Program-made: the position numbers and the translations under genes
Notes under the pieces: generated by a model
The model's database searches: none
What the model was told of the DNA's origin: nothing
The model's input: the letters and a program-made list of their open reading frames with translations, nothing else
Source of the DNA: Sycon ciliatum
Lineage: Eukaryota; Porifera; Calcarea; Leucosolenida; Sycettidae
Reading direction: 5' to 3'
NCBI RefSeq assembly: GCF_964019385.1
Contig: NC_088650.1
Location: 23,591,810-23,655,809, forward strand
Length of the DNA: 64,000 bases
Shown here: positions 31,776 to 41,560 of the stretch, in pieces
Layout: the number at the start of each line of letters is the position of its first letter
Position numbering within the stretch: position 1 is the first letter of the stretch

Positions 31776-32115
31776 TGTTGCAAACCACCAGTTCTCAATT
31801 GGGAAAGGCCTTCGCGCTTATGGCGTTGTATTCGTCGCAATGTTGTCTTTCGACTCCGCCGTACCGCTGATGTTGCTGCATGGCATACGCTATATGCGCT
31901 GTGTGTGTTTTTGCTGTATACGCTGTTATGTCCAGTTTTATATGCTTATGTTTTGCATGTACGCTGTTTTGCATGCTATAAATAGCTGGTGTTATTAGTG
32001 TTCATTGTTAATTATCAGATGAAGTGAAATATACTGTGTAAAGGAAAAGAGTTGTCCTCGTGCCGTGTGGTCGTACGATCCTGACAATTTAGAGAATCTT
32101 GCAGGGTTCACAACA
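31776..32115 (+). repeat. 5' LTR of the BEL/Pao element
   Basis: 340 bp, starting TGTTGC and ending CACAACA. It contains a TATA-like GCTATAAATAG at about 31975-31985, which is probably the core promoter. A short tandem GTGTTTTTGCTGTATACGCTG region lies upstream of it. Confidence 0.95.
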
Positions 32116-32116
32116 T

Positions 32117-32129
32117 TTGGCGACCACGC
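32117..32129 (+). promoter_or_regulatory. Primer-binding site
   Basis: TGGCGACCACGCC lies two bases after the 5' LTR. Its complement ends in CCA, as a tRNA 3' end would. The identity of the tRNA is not certain. Confidence 0.6.
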
Positions 32130-32145
32130 CAGGATAGGAGCGAGC

Positions 32146-35100
32146 ATGGCGGAGGAACTATGGAACAATTTGGAAGCCAGCTTTATCGACAATGGAGAGC
32201 GGTTAGGATTAGAAGTCGAGTTGTTGAAGGTACATGTGGAGCAGAGGCTCCAACAGCACGCGGAGCGTGAGGAGCGCAGTGCCAGACGGCGAGAGGAGGC
32301 GCTCCGCACCGAGTTTGCCAAAACACTAAAGGAGATTAACGAGCGCATCGCCAATGCGCAGGAGGGTGAGGGTAAAGCCACGATGGGAGGTACAGAGGAG
32401 TCTCCCAGTCACAGCGGTGGGCGTCAACCGGTGATGAAAATCCCCTCATATGATGGAACGCAGCCATTGGAGCGTTATCTTGACCTGTTCGAGGACATCT
32501 GTTCCAAGAACGAGTTCGAAGAAAGCGAATGGCTGCTGCGACTGCGCATTGCGCTAGCGGGTAGCAAAGCGGAGAGGATATGTATTGGATGCAATAATTA
32601 CGAGGAAGCAAAACGAGAGTTGCTTGCCTCGCTCGGAAAGACTCCGGATAAAGCGTGGAAGACATTGCTGACAGGCAAGCAGCGGTCAGATGAGTCGTTT
32701 CATCAATACGTTGTCCGTGTTTGCCGAGAGGTAGAGGTGTGGGCCACACTCGCTATGACAGAAGATGGCGAGGTGGACACCAAGTATAGCGCCGATATAG
32801 GGAAAATGTCCCCGGTGCTGCAAGCAATGGCAAAGCAGGTAATCTTGGAGCAATGCGGACCTGAGATGAAGACGTACCTGGTCGAACGGCAGTGCTACGG
32901 GATGTCACTGCGCCAGGTACAGGAGCACGGCGCGTCTTACCAGGTCGCGCACGGACGACAGGGTGATACTGCCAGGAAGCCAGTAGAACGATCCGTGCCA
33001 AGGCCCACGGCGTCGGCACAGTGCATGGCGATATCGGTCGCAGATGCAGAGAAGCAGCTAAAGTCGCTGCCACAGGAAGGGAGAAAGGGTTTTCTGCAGC
33101 GAGAGAGACTCTGCTGGAACTGCCTTAAGTATGGCCATATGGCCAGAGAATGTCGGTCAGGCTCGAGATGCACGAAATGCCAGAGGAAACACCACCTGCT
33201 AATACATGATGTGTTGGATAGAGCAGGTTACAGCCGGGAGAAACCGACTGAGATAGTTACGGAGAAGAATGTTGGGTCGTGCTGTCTACACTCGCCAAGT
33301 GTGCGGCTGATGACCGGAGTGGCACGAGTTGAGGGAAGAACTCGAAACGCGAAGGTTCGCGTGTTCCTGGACTCGGGTGCTGAGGCGTCATTCGTGACTG
33401 CAGCGTTGGTGTCAGCAATCGATGCAGAACACGTTGGGGTTGAAAATGTAGAGGTGAAGCCGTTCGGCGCGGAACCAACCCAACAGCGCATGGATAAGTA
33501 CGCCATCACGATCCAGGGTAGCTCCGCTAGCATTCGGGTACGCGCGTTCGTGAAACCAACGCTTGAGCTGGACCTGAAGTGCGCAAGTCCGCAGACCATT
33601 GCGCAGTGGCACAGTTGGGGAGTAGAGCTGAGTGACAAGCCTCAACAAGGGACATCAGACGAAATACATATGCTGATTGGTGCAGACTATATCAACGCGG
33701 TACTGCACAGCAAGAAGGAAGTTAATGGTGAGACGGTGTGGAACACAGAGATAGGTAATGTATTATCTGGTCCAGCGTCTGCACCAAGTCGAAACAGTCA
33801 GCCGGTGACCGTGTCATGTGTCACAGCCCACATCGACAAACTATGGCAGTTGGATGAACCTCCAGAACAACATCAGCACCTGCCATCTTTCCCGTTATGT
33901 CGCCAGGGCAGCGGGTACCAAGTGGGTCTCTTGTGGCGAAATGAGCGTCGGCCAACGGATAACTTTGCCCAAGCTAGAGTCATCGCAACGCGGCTTCTTG
34001 AAAAGCTGAAGAGGAATGGGAAGCGTGCGCTCTATGATGATGTGCTGATCAGGGAGTACCGCGAGCTTGGAGCAATTGAGCTGGAGCCATGTGAGAGCGA
34101 TGCCGGGTACTATGTACCGCATCATGGTGTGTTCCGCGAGCACGCTGCAACCACGAAGTTAAGAGTGGTGTTCAATGCCTCGGCGACGGCGCCAGATGGC
34201 AAGTCGTTGAACGACATGGTTGACCCTGGACCGTCGCTATTGCCGAGTCTCGCAGGTATGCTATTACGGTTCCGTGAATATAAGAGCGCGCTGCAAGCGG
34301 ACATCCGCAAGGCTTTCTTCATGGTCGCGGTTAATCCCGAAGACCGTCCGTACCTGCGTTTCTTGTGGCCCGGTCGAAGCGACAGCGATGAACTGTTAAC
34401 CTGGAGGCTAACGAAACTGCCATTTGGCGTAAACTGCTCGCCATACATGCTTACTGCGGTGATTCAGCATCACTTGAAGGAGCTACGGGCGTTGTCTGCA
34501 CCCAAAGAGCGAGATCGTATTGATCTCTTGCTCACGAGTTTCTACGTTGACGATTTGGTCTCTAGTGTCTCAAATGCCTCGGAAGCCAAGGAGATGCAAG
34601 AGTTCAGCGTGCGTGTGCTTACGGATGCTGGCATGGAGTTACGCAAGTGGCGAGGCAACGAAATCCCGTGCGATCCAGAGGCCGGAGATAAAGTCCTCGG
34701 TCTGAAATGGAAAACCAGTGATGACTTGCTCAGCATAGCAGCGCTAGGCGAGTCCAATAGGCCGTCTGTTTGGACCCGGCGATCCCTCCTCAAGTGTGTT
34801 GCATCAGTGTTTGATCCGCTAGGTCTAGCAGCACCGGCAGTTGTGCCGGGAAAGATACTGCTACAGCAAGCCTGGAAAGTCGGAGGCGACTGGGATGATA
34901 TGTTGCCTGATGGCATCGCAGCCGCATGTGCGCAATGGTGGGGAGAGTTGGCCGAAGTGGTGAGCATTGACATACCACGTTGGATTTGCTGCAATCTTGA
35001 CACGCCGATTGCGCTTCATGCCTTCGCCGATGCCAGTGAGAAAGCGTTTGGATGTTGTTTGTATGCAGTCGTCAATGGACAGTCGCACTTGGTATTTGCC

Positions 35101-37062
35101 AAGGCCAAAGTGTCACCTGTGTCTCCGCCCACGTTAGCCCGCCTTGAGTTACAAGCAGTATGTTTAGCGGCTCGCTACGCTGAGTTTGTGGTGAAGGAGC
35201 TGCGTGTTACCGTCACGCAAGTCTATGGCTGGACTGACAGTCTCACTACCGTTCATTGGATCAGTAATCCATCGTACAAATGGAAAACATTTGTGGCTAA
35301 CCGCGTCAGTCAAGTCCAAGAGATATCGAAGAAGGTCGGCATTGTGTGGAACCATTGCCCGGGCCTTCACAACCCAGCAGATTTACCGTCGCGTGGGAGT
35401 AGTGCACAGCAGATCCGTAGTCCGTTCTGGAGGGGCGGACCAACCTGGATCACGGAGCCCAATGGCTGGCCCACCGCATCCTCAACCGCAGCTACAGATG
35501 AGTCCAGTGTAGAAGTACGAGTGTCAGCCACCACCTGTAGTCGAGAATCTGATAAGGAATGGTGGCTCCGTTTCAGTAAATGGTCGAGGGCACAGGGCAT
35601 GGTGACTCGGATGTTGCAGTGGAAGCACACTGAGCCTCGTGCTGAACTCTATTTTGCAGCAGACAACGTATTGTACCGCATCGTTCAAGCCGCATGTTTC
35701 GCTGAGGATCTTGAGCTGATCAAGCAAGGTCAACCAGTGAAGCCCGGGTCGAAGGTGTATCAGCTTGCACCGTTTCTGGATGAGCATGGAGTGCTCAGAG
35801 CCGGGGGACGACTTCAGCACAGCGAGTTGGCGTATGGAGCCAAGCACCCAGTCCTGTTAGGCAAACATCATCTGACCGATTTGCTGTTGGAGAAAATGCA
35901 TGTTGAAAGGATGCACCAAGGTGTAGAAGGAGTCTTGTCGTTTATCCGTCAGAAATTCTGGATTATCGGTGGTCGACGAGCGCTACGCAACATTACTCAG
36001 CGATGTGTTACATGCCGCCGCTACAAGGCTAAGGCTGCCTCAGAAGTCTGCCCGCCGCTGCCAGAAGACCGAGTTGTTCACGAGAGGCCGTTCGCAACTA
36101 CCGGCATCGACTATGCTGGTCCGTTGTACGTGCGCCGTGGTGAGTCATCTCCGAAGGTATGGATAGCATTGTTTGTGTGTGCCACCACCAGGGCAGTTCA
36201 CTTGGAGGTGGTCGATAGTTTAAGTACCGAGTCATTTTTGATGGCATTTCGGAAGTTTGTCGCGAGACGTAGTTTGCCGTCTCGGATCAGGTCTGACAAC
36301 GCTACAACGTTCAAGGCGGCATCTGACAAACTGAGTGTGCCATGGATGTTCAATCCTCCAGCTGCACCATGGCATGGAGGCTTCTATGAGCGAATGGTTG
36401 GTACAGTGAAGAGTGCCTTGAAAAAGGTAATGGGAACAGCGTTTCTGAAGGTCCAGGAGCTTGAGACCCTCTTGTATGAGGTTGAAGCAGTGGTGAATAG
36501 TCGTCCGCTAACTTATGTGTCTGATAGCCTGGATGAGCCACCAGTAACCCCTGCAATGATGATGGGTGACATCTGGATGTCGTCAGAGAAGCCAGCAGGT
36601 ACCCTGGACGCTGCGCAGATGTCATCGAGATTGCGTTACCTCAGTCGGACACTGGAGCATGTCAAGAATCGTTGGGAGGTGGAGTACCTAAGTCAGCTGA
36701 ACAAACACCAACAGACCATGTCGCGCCCTTTAGCTGTGGGTGATGTTGTCTTTGTTCTCGATGATACCAAGCGCAAACAGTTCTGGCGTTTGGGACGGAT
36801 CATCGAGTTATTCCCTGGTCGAGATGGTAAGCGTCGTGTTGCCAAGGTTAAGTTGAGTACCAGTACCCTGTTGAGGCCGATCCAAAGGTTAGTGCCGTTA
36901 GAAGTATCGTCACAGGACGTGGCTCCTGGGCTTGCAGATACCGCTCAACCTGCTATCGTCCCTCAGCAGCCAGCGTATGAACCGTCAGCACCGTTACCAC
37001 CACCACGGCAGCAGGAGATAACGCGTTCTGGGCGCGTAGTCAGAGCCCCGGATCGTTTTTGA
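32146..37062 (+). CDS. BEL/Pao Gag-Pol polyprotein
   Basis: Intact 1,638-codon ORF from ATG 32146 (upstream codons in this frame lie in the LTR leader). Order of domains: a coiled-coil-like charged Gag region; zinc knuckle CWNCLKYGHMARECR with a second CxxC..HH (about residue 323); aspartic protease VFLDSGAEASFV (about 406); reverse transcriptase RVVFNASA (about 673), LQADIRKAFF and the catalytic FYVDD (about 800); RNase H HAFADASEKAFG (about 956) and WTDSLTTVHW (about 1028). Integrase follows, with an HHCC zinc domain (RMHQGVEG..CVTCRRY, about 1255-1288), then DYAGPL, RSDNATTF and PWHGGFYERMV, the D,D,E core (1318-1420). LPFGVNCSPYML and YVDD place it in BEL/Pao rather than Gypsy. A C-terminal Pro-rich tail follows. 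Confidence 0.95.
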   Translation: MAEELWNNLEASFIDNGERLGLEVELLKVHVEQRLQQHAEREERSARRREEALRTEFAKTLKEINERIANAQEGEGKATMGGTEESPSHSGGRQPVMKIPSYDGTQPLERYLDLFEDICSKNEFEESEWLLRLRIALAGSKAERICIGCNNYEEAKRELLASLGKTPDKAWKTLLTGKQRSDESFHQYVVRVCREVEVWATLAMTEDGEVDTKYSADIGKMSPVLQAMAKQVILEQCGPEMKTYLVERQCYGMSLRQVQEHGASYQVAHGRQGDTARKPVERSVPRPTASAQCMAISVADAEKQLKSLPQEGRKGFLQRERLCWNCLKYGHMARECRSGSRCTKCQRKHHLLIHDVLDRAGYSREKPTEIVTEKNVGSCCLHSPSVRLMTGVARVEGRTRNAKVRVFLDSGAEASFVTAALVSAIDAEHVGVENVEVKPFGAEPTQQRMDKYAITIQGSSASIRVRAFVKPTLELDLKCASPQTIAQWHSWGVELSDKPQQGTSDEIHMLIGADYINAVLHSKKEVNGETVWNTEIGNVLSGPASAPSRNSQPVTVSCVTAHIDKLWQLDEPPEQHQHLPSFPLCRQGSGYQVGLLWRNERRPTDNFAQARVIATRLLEKLKRNGKRALYDDVLIREYRELGAIELEPCESDAGYYVPHHGVFREHAATTKLRVVFNASATAPDGKSLNDMVDPGPSLLPSLAGMLLRFREYKSALQADIRKAFFMVAVNPEDRPYLRFLWPGRSDSDELLTWRLTKLPFGVNCSPYMLTAVIQHHLKELRALSAPKERDRIDLLLTSFYVDDLVSSVSNASEAKEMQEFSVRVLTDAGMELRKWRGNEIPCDPEAGDKVLGLKWKTSDDLLSIAALGESNRPSVWTRRSLLKCVASVFDPLGLAAPAVVPGKILLQQAWKVGGDWDDMLPDGIAAACAQWWGELAEVVSIDIPRWICCNLDTPIALHAFADASEKAFGCCLYAVVNGQSHLVFAKAKVSPVSPPTLARLELQAVCLAARYAEFVVKELRVTVTQVYGWTDSLTTVHWISNPSYKWKTFVANRVSQVQEISKKVGIVWNHCPGLHNPADLPSRGSSAQQIRSPFWRGGPTWITEPNGWPTASSTAATDESSVEVRVSATTCSRESDKEWWLRFSKWSRAQGMVTRMLQWKHTEPRAELYFAADNVLYRIVQAACFAEDLELIKQGQPVKPGSKVYQLAPFLDEHGVLRAGGRLQHSELAYGAKHPVLLGKHHLTDLLLEKMHVERMHQGVEGVLSFIRQKFWIIGGRRALRNITQRCVTCRRYKAKAASEVCPPLPEDRVVHERPFATTGIDYAGPLYVRRGESSPKVWIALFVCATTRAVHLEVVDSLSTESFLMAFRKFVARRSLPSRIRSDNATTFKAASDKLSVPWMFNPPAAPWHGGFYERMVGTVKSALKKVMGTAFLKVQELETLLYEVEAVVNSRPLTYVSDSLDEPPVTPAMMMGDIWMSSEKPAGTLDAAQMSSRLRYLSRTLEHVKNRWEVEYLSQLNKHQQTMSRPLAVGDVVFVLDDTKRKQFWRLGRIIELFPGRDGKRRVAKVKLSTSTLLRPIQRLVPLEVSSQDVAPGLADTAQPAIVPQQPAYEPSAPLPPPRQQEITRSGRVVRAPDRF

Positions 37063-37098
37063 CTTGTGTGCACTGTTGTACGGCGGTGAGAAGCCCTT

Positions 37099-37110
37099 TG
37101 GTGGGGAGAA
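37099..37110 (+). promoter_or_regulatory. Polypurine tract
   Basis: A purine-rich run (TGGTGGGGAGAA) lies directly before the 3' LTR, where plus-strand priming is expected. Confidence 0.6.
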
Positions 37111-37450
37111 TGTTGCAAACCACCAGTTCTCAATTGGGAAAGGCCTTCGCGCTTATGGCGTTGTATTCGTCGCAATGTTGTCTTTCGACTCCGCCGTACC
37201 GCTGATGTTGCTGCATGGCATACGCTATATGCGCTGTGTGTGTTTTTGCTGTATACGCTGTTATGTCCAGTTTTATATGCTTATGTTTTGCATGTACGCT
37301 GTTTTGCATGCTATAAATAGCTGGTGTTATTAGTGTTCATTGTTAATTATCAGATGAAGTGAAATATACTGTGTAAAGGAAAAGAGTTGTCCTCGTGCCG
37401 TGTGGTCGTACGATCCTGACAATTTAGAGAATCTTGCAGGGTTCACAACA
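37111..37450 (+). repeat. 3' LTR of the BEL/Pao element
   Basis: 340 bp, with no difference from the 5' LTR that I could find by eye, followed by the GGAAT duplication. Confidence 0.95.
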
Positions 37451-37579
37451 GGAATGTTATGTCTTAAAAAAAAGACATAACCTGGGATTCGAACCCGCAC
37501 TATCGCGCGCCCTGCAGGCATCCCCCGATACACTTCGCATACATACTAATTCTTCCAAATTGTTTCACATTGTGATCTG

Positions 37580-38250
37580 ACGGCAAAAAAGCATAGGATG
37601 TTAAAAAATTTCAATTCTCCTATTTTTTTTTAAGGCATATCCTGGGATTCGAACCCGCACTATCGCCCTACATGCATTCCCCCATACACTTCGCATTCAT
37701 ACCCACTCTTCCAAGTTGCTTCACATTGTGATCTTGCATTTGAAAGCCCTATTTGAATATGCATTGTGGCCAGCCGTCTTTGATGGCACGGTACGGTAGG
37801 GGATAGGTACGGGACAGGTACGATCGAGGGTAATACGTTTTTCTTTTTCTTTTTACCAGGCGTGGGCCATCCCCTGAATTCATAGGTCCCAAACATTCTT
37901 TTTTCTTTAGTTTTCTTTGTTTAAATATGATTTCTTTTTCCAGGCGTGGGCCATGCCCTGAATTCATAGGTGCCAAACATTCTTTTAAAAAAAATTAAAA
38001 AAATACGACACCGTCTCCCGTACCGTACCGTACCATCAAACGCAGCTGGCCACATACAGCTGCCCGCAATATTCAAATAGGGCTTTCAAACGCAAGATAA
38101 TAACGTGAAGCAACTTGGAAGAATGGGTATGAATGCGAAGTGTATGGGGGAATGCATGTAGGGCGATAGTGCGGGTTCGAATCCCAGGATATGCCTGAAA
38201 AAAAAATAGGAGAATTGAAAATTTATAACATCCTATGCTTTTTTGCCGTC
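37580..38250. repeat. Foldback pair of tRNA-like repeat units
   Basis: Left unit about 37580-37840 and inverted unit about 38005-38250, of the same family as 29997-31640. The spacer has a tandem duplication of CCAGGCGTGGGCCAT(C/G)CCCTG..AATTCATAGGT (about 37857 and 37941) in T-rich sequence. Junctions carry the palindrome CTATGCTTTTTTGCC..GACAAAAAAAGCATAG. Confidence 0.7.
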
Positions 38251-38717
38251 AGATGCGCATAGCGCCAGGCGTGACACAAACAAACAAACAAACACACACA
38301 CAAATACCAAACGAGAGAGCTTGGATGCTCAGGGCCCTACGCTATGCTTTTTTGCCTTGATGACCTAGACAAAAAAAGCATACGGATGTTATAAAATATA
38401 AATTCATATAAAATTTTCCTTTTTTTTAAGACATAACCTGGGATTCGAACCCGCACTATCGCCGTGCATGCATCCCCCGATACACTTCGCACACAAAGTA
38501 ATTCTTCCAAGTTGCTTCACGTTATCATCTTGCATTTGAAAGCCCTATTTGAATATGCATTGTGGCCAGCCGTCTTTGATAGCACGGTACGGTACGGGAC
38601 AGGTACGGGACAGATACGGTCGAGGGTAATACGACACCGTCTACCGCCTTGATGACCTAGGCAAAAAAAAGCATAGAGATGTTATACATTTTTCAATTTT
38701 CCTATTTTTTTAGCATA

Positions 38718-39295
38718 AGGCCACACCAGTTAATTCTATGTTTCGCGTCGGATATTTTCTGGAAAAGGCACGCGGGCGGGCGGAAAAAAACAAAAACAGA
38801 AGAAAAAACAAAACTCCATTCTATGTGTACTGAGCCATGTTGCACACAGAATACCACTACTAAACTGTCACTTCTATCCAAAACGACAAGTCGTCACAGG
38901 ACAGCTGGCAGACTGGGCTGGAGCCATACAGAGATTTCATGGATGGCTCCTCCTGCATTTTGACATGAGTCGAGTGGGATCCCGCTCCATCACAAACGTG
39001 GAAAATCTCGAAGTCCTTGACACCTGGAATCTCTGCTCGCTTGGTGAGCAGGCCCTTGGCCTACCGCACGGCTTGGAAAAATAGAAATTTTCATCTCTGG
39101 CACCTTCTACGTACCATCGCCTGGAATGCAAGATTATCGAGAAGCTGATAACCTCTGATCTGCCATACTGGCTAGAGAATGTTCGCCAGAACAGCCATCG
39201 ATTGGCTCGTCTAGGTTCTTTTTTTTTCTTGTCAAGGATTCGAAAAGGTACGCAGGCGGGTGACGCGAAACATAGAAAATAGCTTGGTGTGGCCT
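38718..39295. mobile_element. 578-bp inverted-repeat element
   Basis: AGGCCACACCA then, seven bases on, TCTATGTTTCGCGTC, starting at 38718, pair with GACGCGAAACATAGA and TGGTGTGGCCT ending at 39295. No coding sequence or clear target duplication is visible. It interrupts the tRNA-like repeat nest. Confidence 0.65.
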
Positions 39296-39520
39296 AACCT
39301 GGGATTAGAACCCGCACTATCGCCCTACATGCATTCCCCTATACACTTCGCATTCATACTCATTCTACCAAGTTGCTTCACGTTATGATCTTGCGTTTGA
39401 AAGCCCTATTTGAATATTGCGCCCAGCTGTATGTGGCCAGCTGTGTTTGATGGTACGGTACGGTACGGGACAGATACGGGATAGCGCCGGGCGTGACACA
39501 AACACACACACAAAAACACC

Positions 39521-39672
39521 AAATTAAAGCTGTGTGGACCCTGGCTAGCGCCAGACGTTACTGAAGTAACGTCTTCTGCATACATGTAGCTACGGGAATT
39601 AAAGCTGTGTGGACCCTGGCTAGCGCCAGACGTTACTGAAGTAACGTCTTCTGCATACATGTAGCTACGGGA
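39521..39672. repeat. 76-bp tandem duplication
   Basis: AATTAAAGCTGTGTGGACCC through AGCTACGGG occurs twice in tandem and contains the hairpin AGACGTTACTGAAGTAACGTCT. Related sequence appears at 28077-28100 and 29560-29620, and in degenerate inverted form at about 62830-62900. Confidence 0.85.
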
Positions 39673-39741
39673 ATAATGCCATAATTATTATGCCGCGTTT
39701 TTCGCGATTTTTTCCGCAATTTTCCCCGGGGACAGCATGTA

Positions 39742-40275
39742 GAACTAATTGAACAGCAAGTGGAGAAGTAAGATGCAGAGAGCAAAGAGTTTGTGCCAAT
39801 TTTGACAAAAACTCGTTTTAAAAGAGACAGACAGTCAGTGCAAACTGCAGGTACATGTATGCCTAGTATAGTACTCTGCCCACACTAACTATATCAGTAC
39901 AATCATGTACAATAATGTACTTGTACATGTACACGACTTGGGCTCCAGTACATGCATATGATCTGTATTACACTGGCATGCATTATTACTGCATTCAGGC
40001 ATGAATAATATGCATGAATAATCATGATAATGCATTAATACATTTTCATCCAGATTGCGAAATGCATCCATAGGCGCCACTTACGCTAGCACAAATCCAA
40101 CGTTTCTACACTGCGGAGTACAGCACACAGCTTCAACGTCATAAAACTGAATGCAAATGCCAATGGAGCAGCAGCAGCTTCAGTAGGTCGTGGTAGGATA
40201 CAGTCAAGGTCCGAGGACTGATTAGTATCGCTGATACTCAGCTGGGTCTATGACCGCACTTGTCCGACATCTGCA
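39742..40275. other. Intergenic / 3' flank of the minus-strand gene
   Basis: AT-rich sequence with many GTACATGTAC and GCATGAATAAT words. No ORF is recognised. It probably includes the 3' UTR of the gene at 40276-41339. Confidence 0.4.
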
Positions 40276-41339
40276 TCACTCAGTGGTGCGGTAGGAGTCA
40301 GCAACCGCCATGAAACTCTCCAGCTTCTCCATCACATGGCTGATGTCATAGTCATCGTTTTCCACACTCCTCTTCAATACCCGCAGTTTGCTCTTAATCT
40401 CAATCACAAACCTTTCCAGTGAAGAAAGGTTGCATCCGACTATGCCTTTTTGGAGATCTTTTCCGCGCTGCTGCTCAAGTTCGACTTCTTTCCGACGTTC
40501 ATCGCACTCCTGTTTAGTGCGTCTGCAGCTGTACCTGTACGAGGCTTCCCACATAGCTCCCAAAGCCGATGTGCCAGACACCAGAGCTGCGATGAATTGC
40601 ATGGTTTCCAGGCGGATGTTCAGAGTTTGCCCTATGTTTGTCAGTGCCACCGCGACAGCAGGGAATGCGGCCGGTGCAGCCACGAATGCTAGGCCAACAA
40701 AAAGAGCTACTAGTCCCAGCCCTGCGGGCCACCTCCATTCTTCATATTCCGCATTAGCAGCCATGTTCCTGTCTAGCTCCTGTATGACCACCCGCTCTCC
40801 CAAGCCCTTCTTTGCTTCTCTGTTGGCCTTCTTCGACTCGGTAAGAGCTTCTTGGACGTCGTCCACGCAAACCTCGATGAGTCTGCAGTACTTCAGAAGC
40901 GGGTGGTCTCTTTCAAGCGACTGCCTTCCACTCGTCGGCAAATCGTTGACGAGTTCTCTAAGTTTCTCGGGAGTGAGTCTGGATATCTCCGCCAACAATT
41001 CCTTTCCATCAGCCTGAGCAGCGGATGATTCGGCCATGGCTCGTTTCGACAAGTCTTCGGCTACAGCCTGTAGTTTTCCACACTGCTCGTTCGCACTGGA
41101 AAAGGACTTGATTTGCTCACGAATGACGGTCTCTAATAGTTTTTTTTCTGTTCTCGCTCGCTCCAGCCCACTTTCCCGAGTTCATTGAGAACGATGGGAA
41201 TAAGGTGCTCAAATAACTTCTTGCCCAGACACTCTACTAAATTCTTTTCATTGACTCCGTTGACGTTGTCCTTGTACGAAACACGCGCCAAGTTTGTGAG
41301 CCAATGAACGCAGTGGATTCCGTTCCTGCCCGTAGTCAA
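40276..41339 (-). CDS. Unrecognised protein with central hydrophobic hairpin
   Basis: The minus-strand frame from ATG 41037 (strong context, GAGCCATGG) to TGA at 40276 encodes 253 residues. It has a charged helical N-terminal half and a central hydrophobic pair (LGLVALFVGLAFVAAPAAF, then IAALVSGTSALGAMW) separated by about 27 residues. A charged coiled-coil-like C-terminal part (EQQRGKDLQKGI..EIKSKLRVLKRSVEN) follows. Coding-like sequence continues upstream to 41339 in two frames that join only if one base is dropped from the eight-T run at 41140-41147. So either the N-terminus is extended and broken there, or the upstream part is 5' leader. No ATG opens the upstream part, so an upstream exon is possible. 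The two hydrophobic segments could insert in a membrane. I do not recognise the family. It lies beside a promoter-like repeat also found at 56878-57140. Confidence 0.55.
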
Positions 41340-41340
41340 G

Positions 41341-41560
41341 TGACGACGGCCAGTAGAACGCGAAGGACTAAATATAAAGCCAAGGGACCGTCACTTAATT
41401 TTTGCCGACTACCCGCTAAAAAAATCTTTTCGTTTCACGTGTCGACATGTCAGACACGTCCGCGAGCGCGTACGACTCGCTACCTTTCACGTCAAGCAAT
41501 CTAGATTCTGTTCACGCCACATGGCTGGATAGCGCGTACATGCAAACATGATTGAAGACT
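41341..41560. repeat. Promoter-proximal sequence duplicated at 56878-57140
   Basis: On the minus strand this reads GCGCGTA..TCCAGCCATGTGGCGTGAACAG, TGACGTGAAA, GACGTGTCTGACA, GAAACGAAAAGATTTTTT, AAAAATTAAGTGACGGTCCC, a TATA-like CTTTATATTTAG, then AGTCCTTCGCG. A copy in opposite window orientation is at 56878-57140. It lies immediately upstream of the minus-strand gene, so it may contain that gene's promoter (TGACGTGAAA is CRE-like). Confidence 0.55.

Larger units (their letters stand above)
31776..37450 (+). mobile_element. BEL/Pao LTR retrotransposon, complete
   Basis: Two 340-bp LTRs (31776-32115 and 37111-37450), both TGTTGCAAAC..GTTCACAACA and apparently identical by eye, flank one long ORF. 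A 5-bp target duplication GGAAT lies at 31771-31775 and 37451-37455. A primer-binding site follows the 5' LTR and a purine tract precedes the 3' LTR. Identical LTRs, an intact ORF and a clean duplication mean a young insertion that may still be active. It split one tRNA-like repeat unit. No envelope gene is present. Confidence 0.95.
27682..39735. mobile_element. 12-kb element nest bracketed by inverted ends
   Basis: CTGTCCCCGGGGAAAATTGC begins at 27682 and its exact complement ends at 39735. CATGTA flanks both sides (27676-27681 and 39736-39741), a possible 6-bp target duplication. Both ends continue inward with similar GCGTTTTT(T/C)GCGATTTTT words. The interior is a nest: GGCGCTGACTCTGCCGATCA tandem units, foldback pairs with tRNA-like T-arms, a retroelement 3' fragment, a complete BEL/Pao element and a smaller inverted-repeat element. 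No transposase of its own is recognised. Confidence 0.55.
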
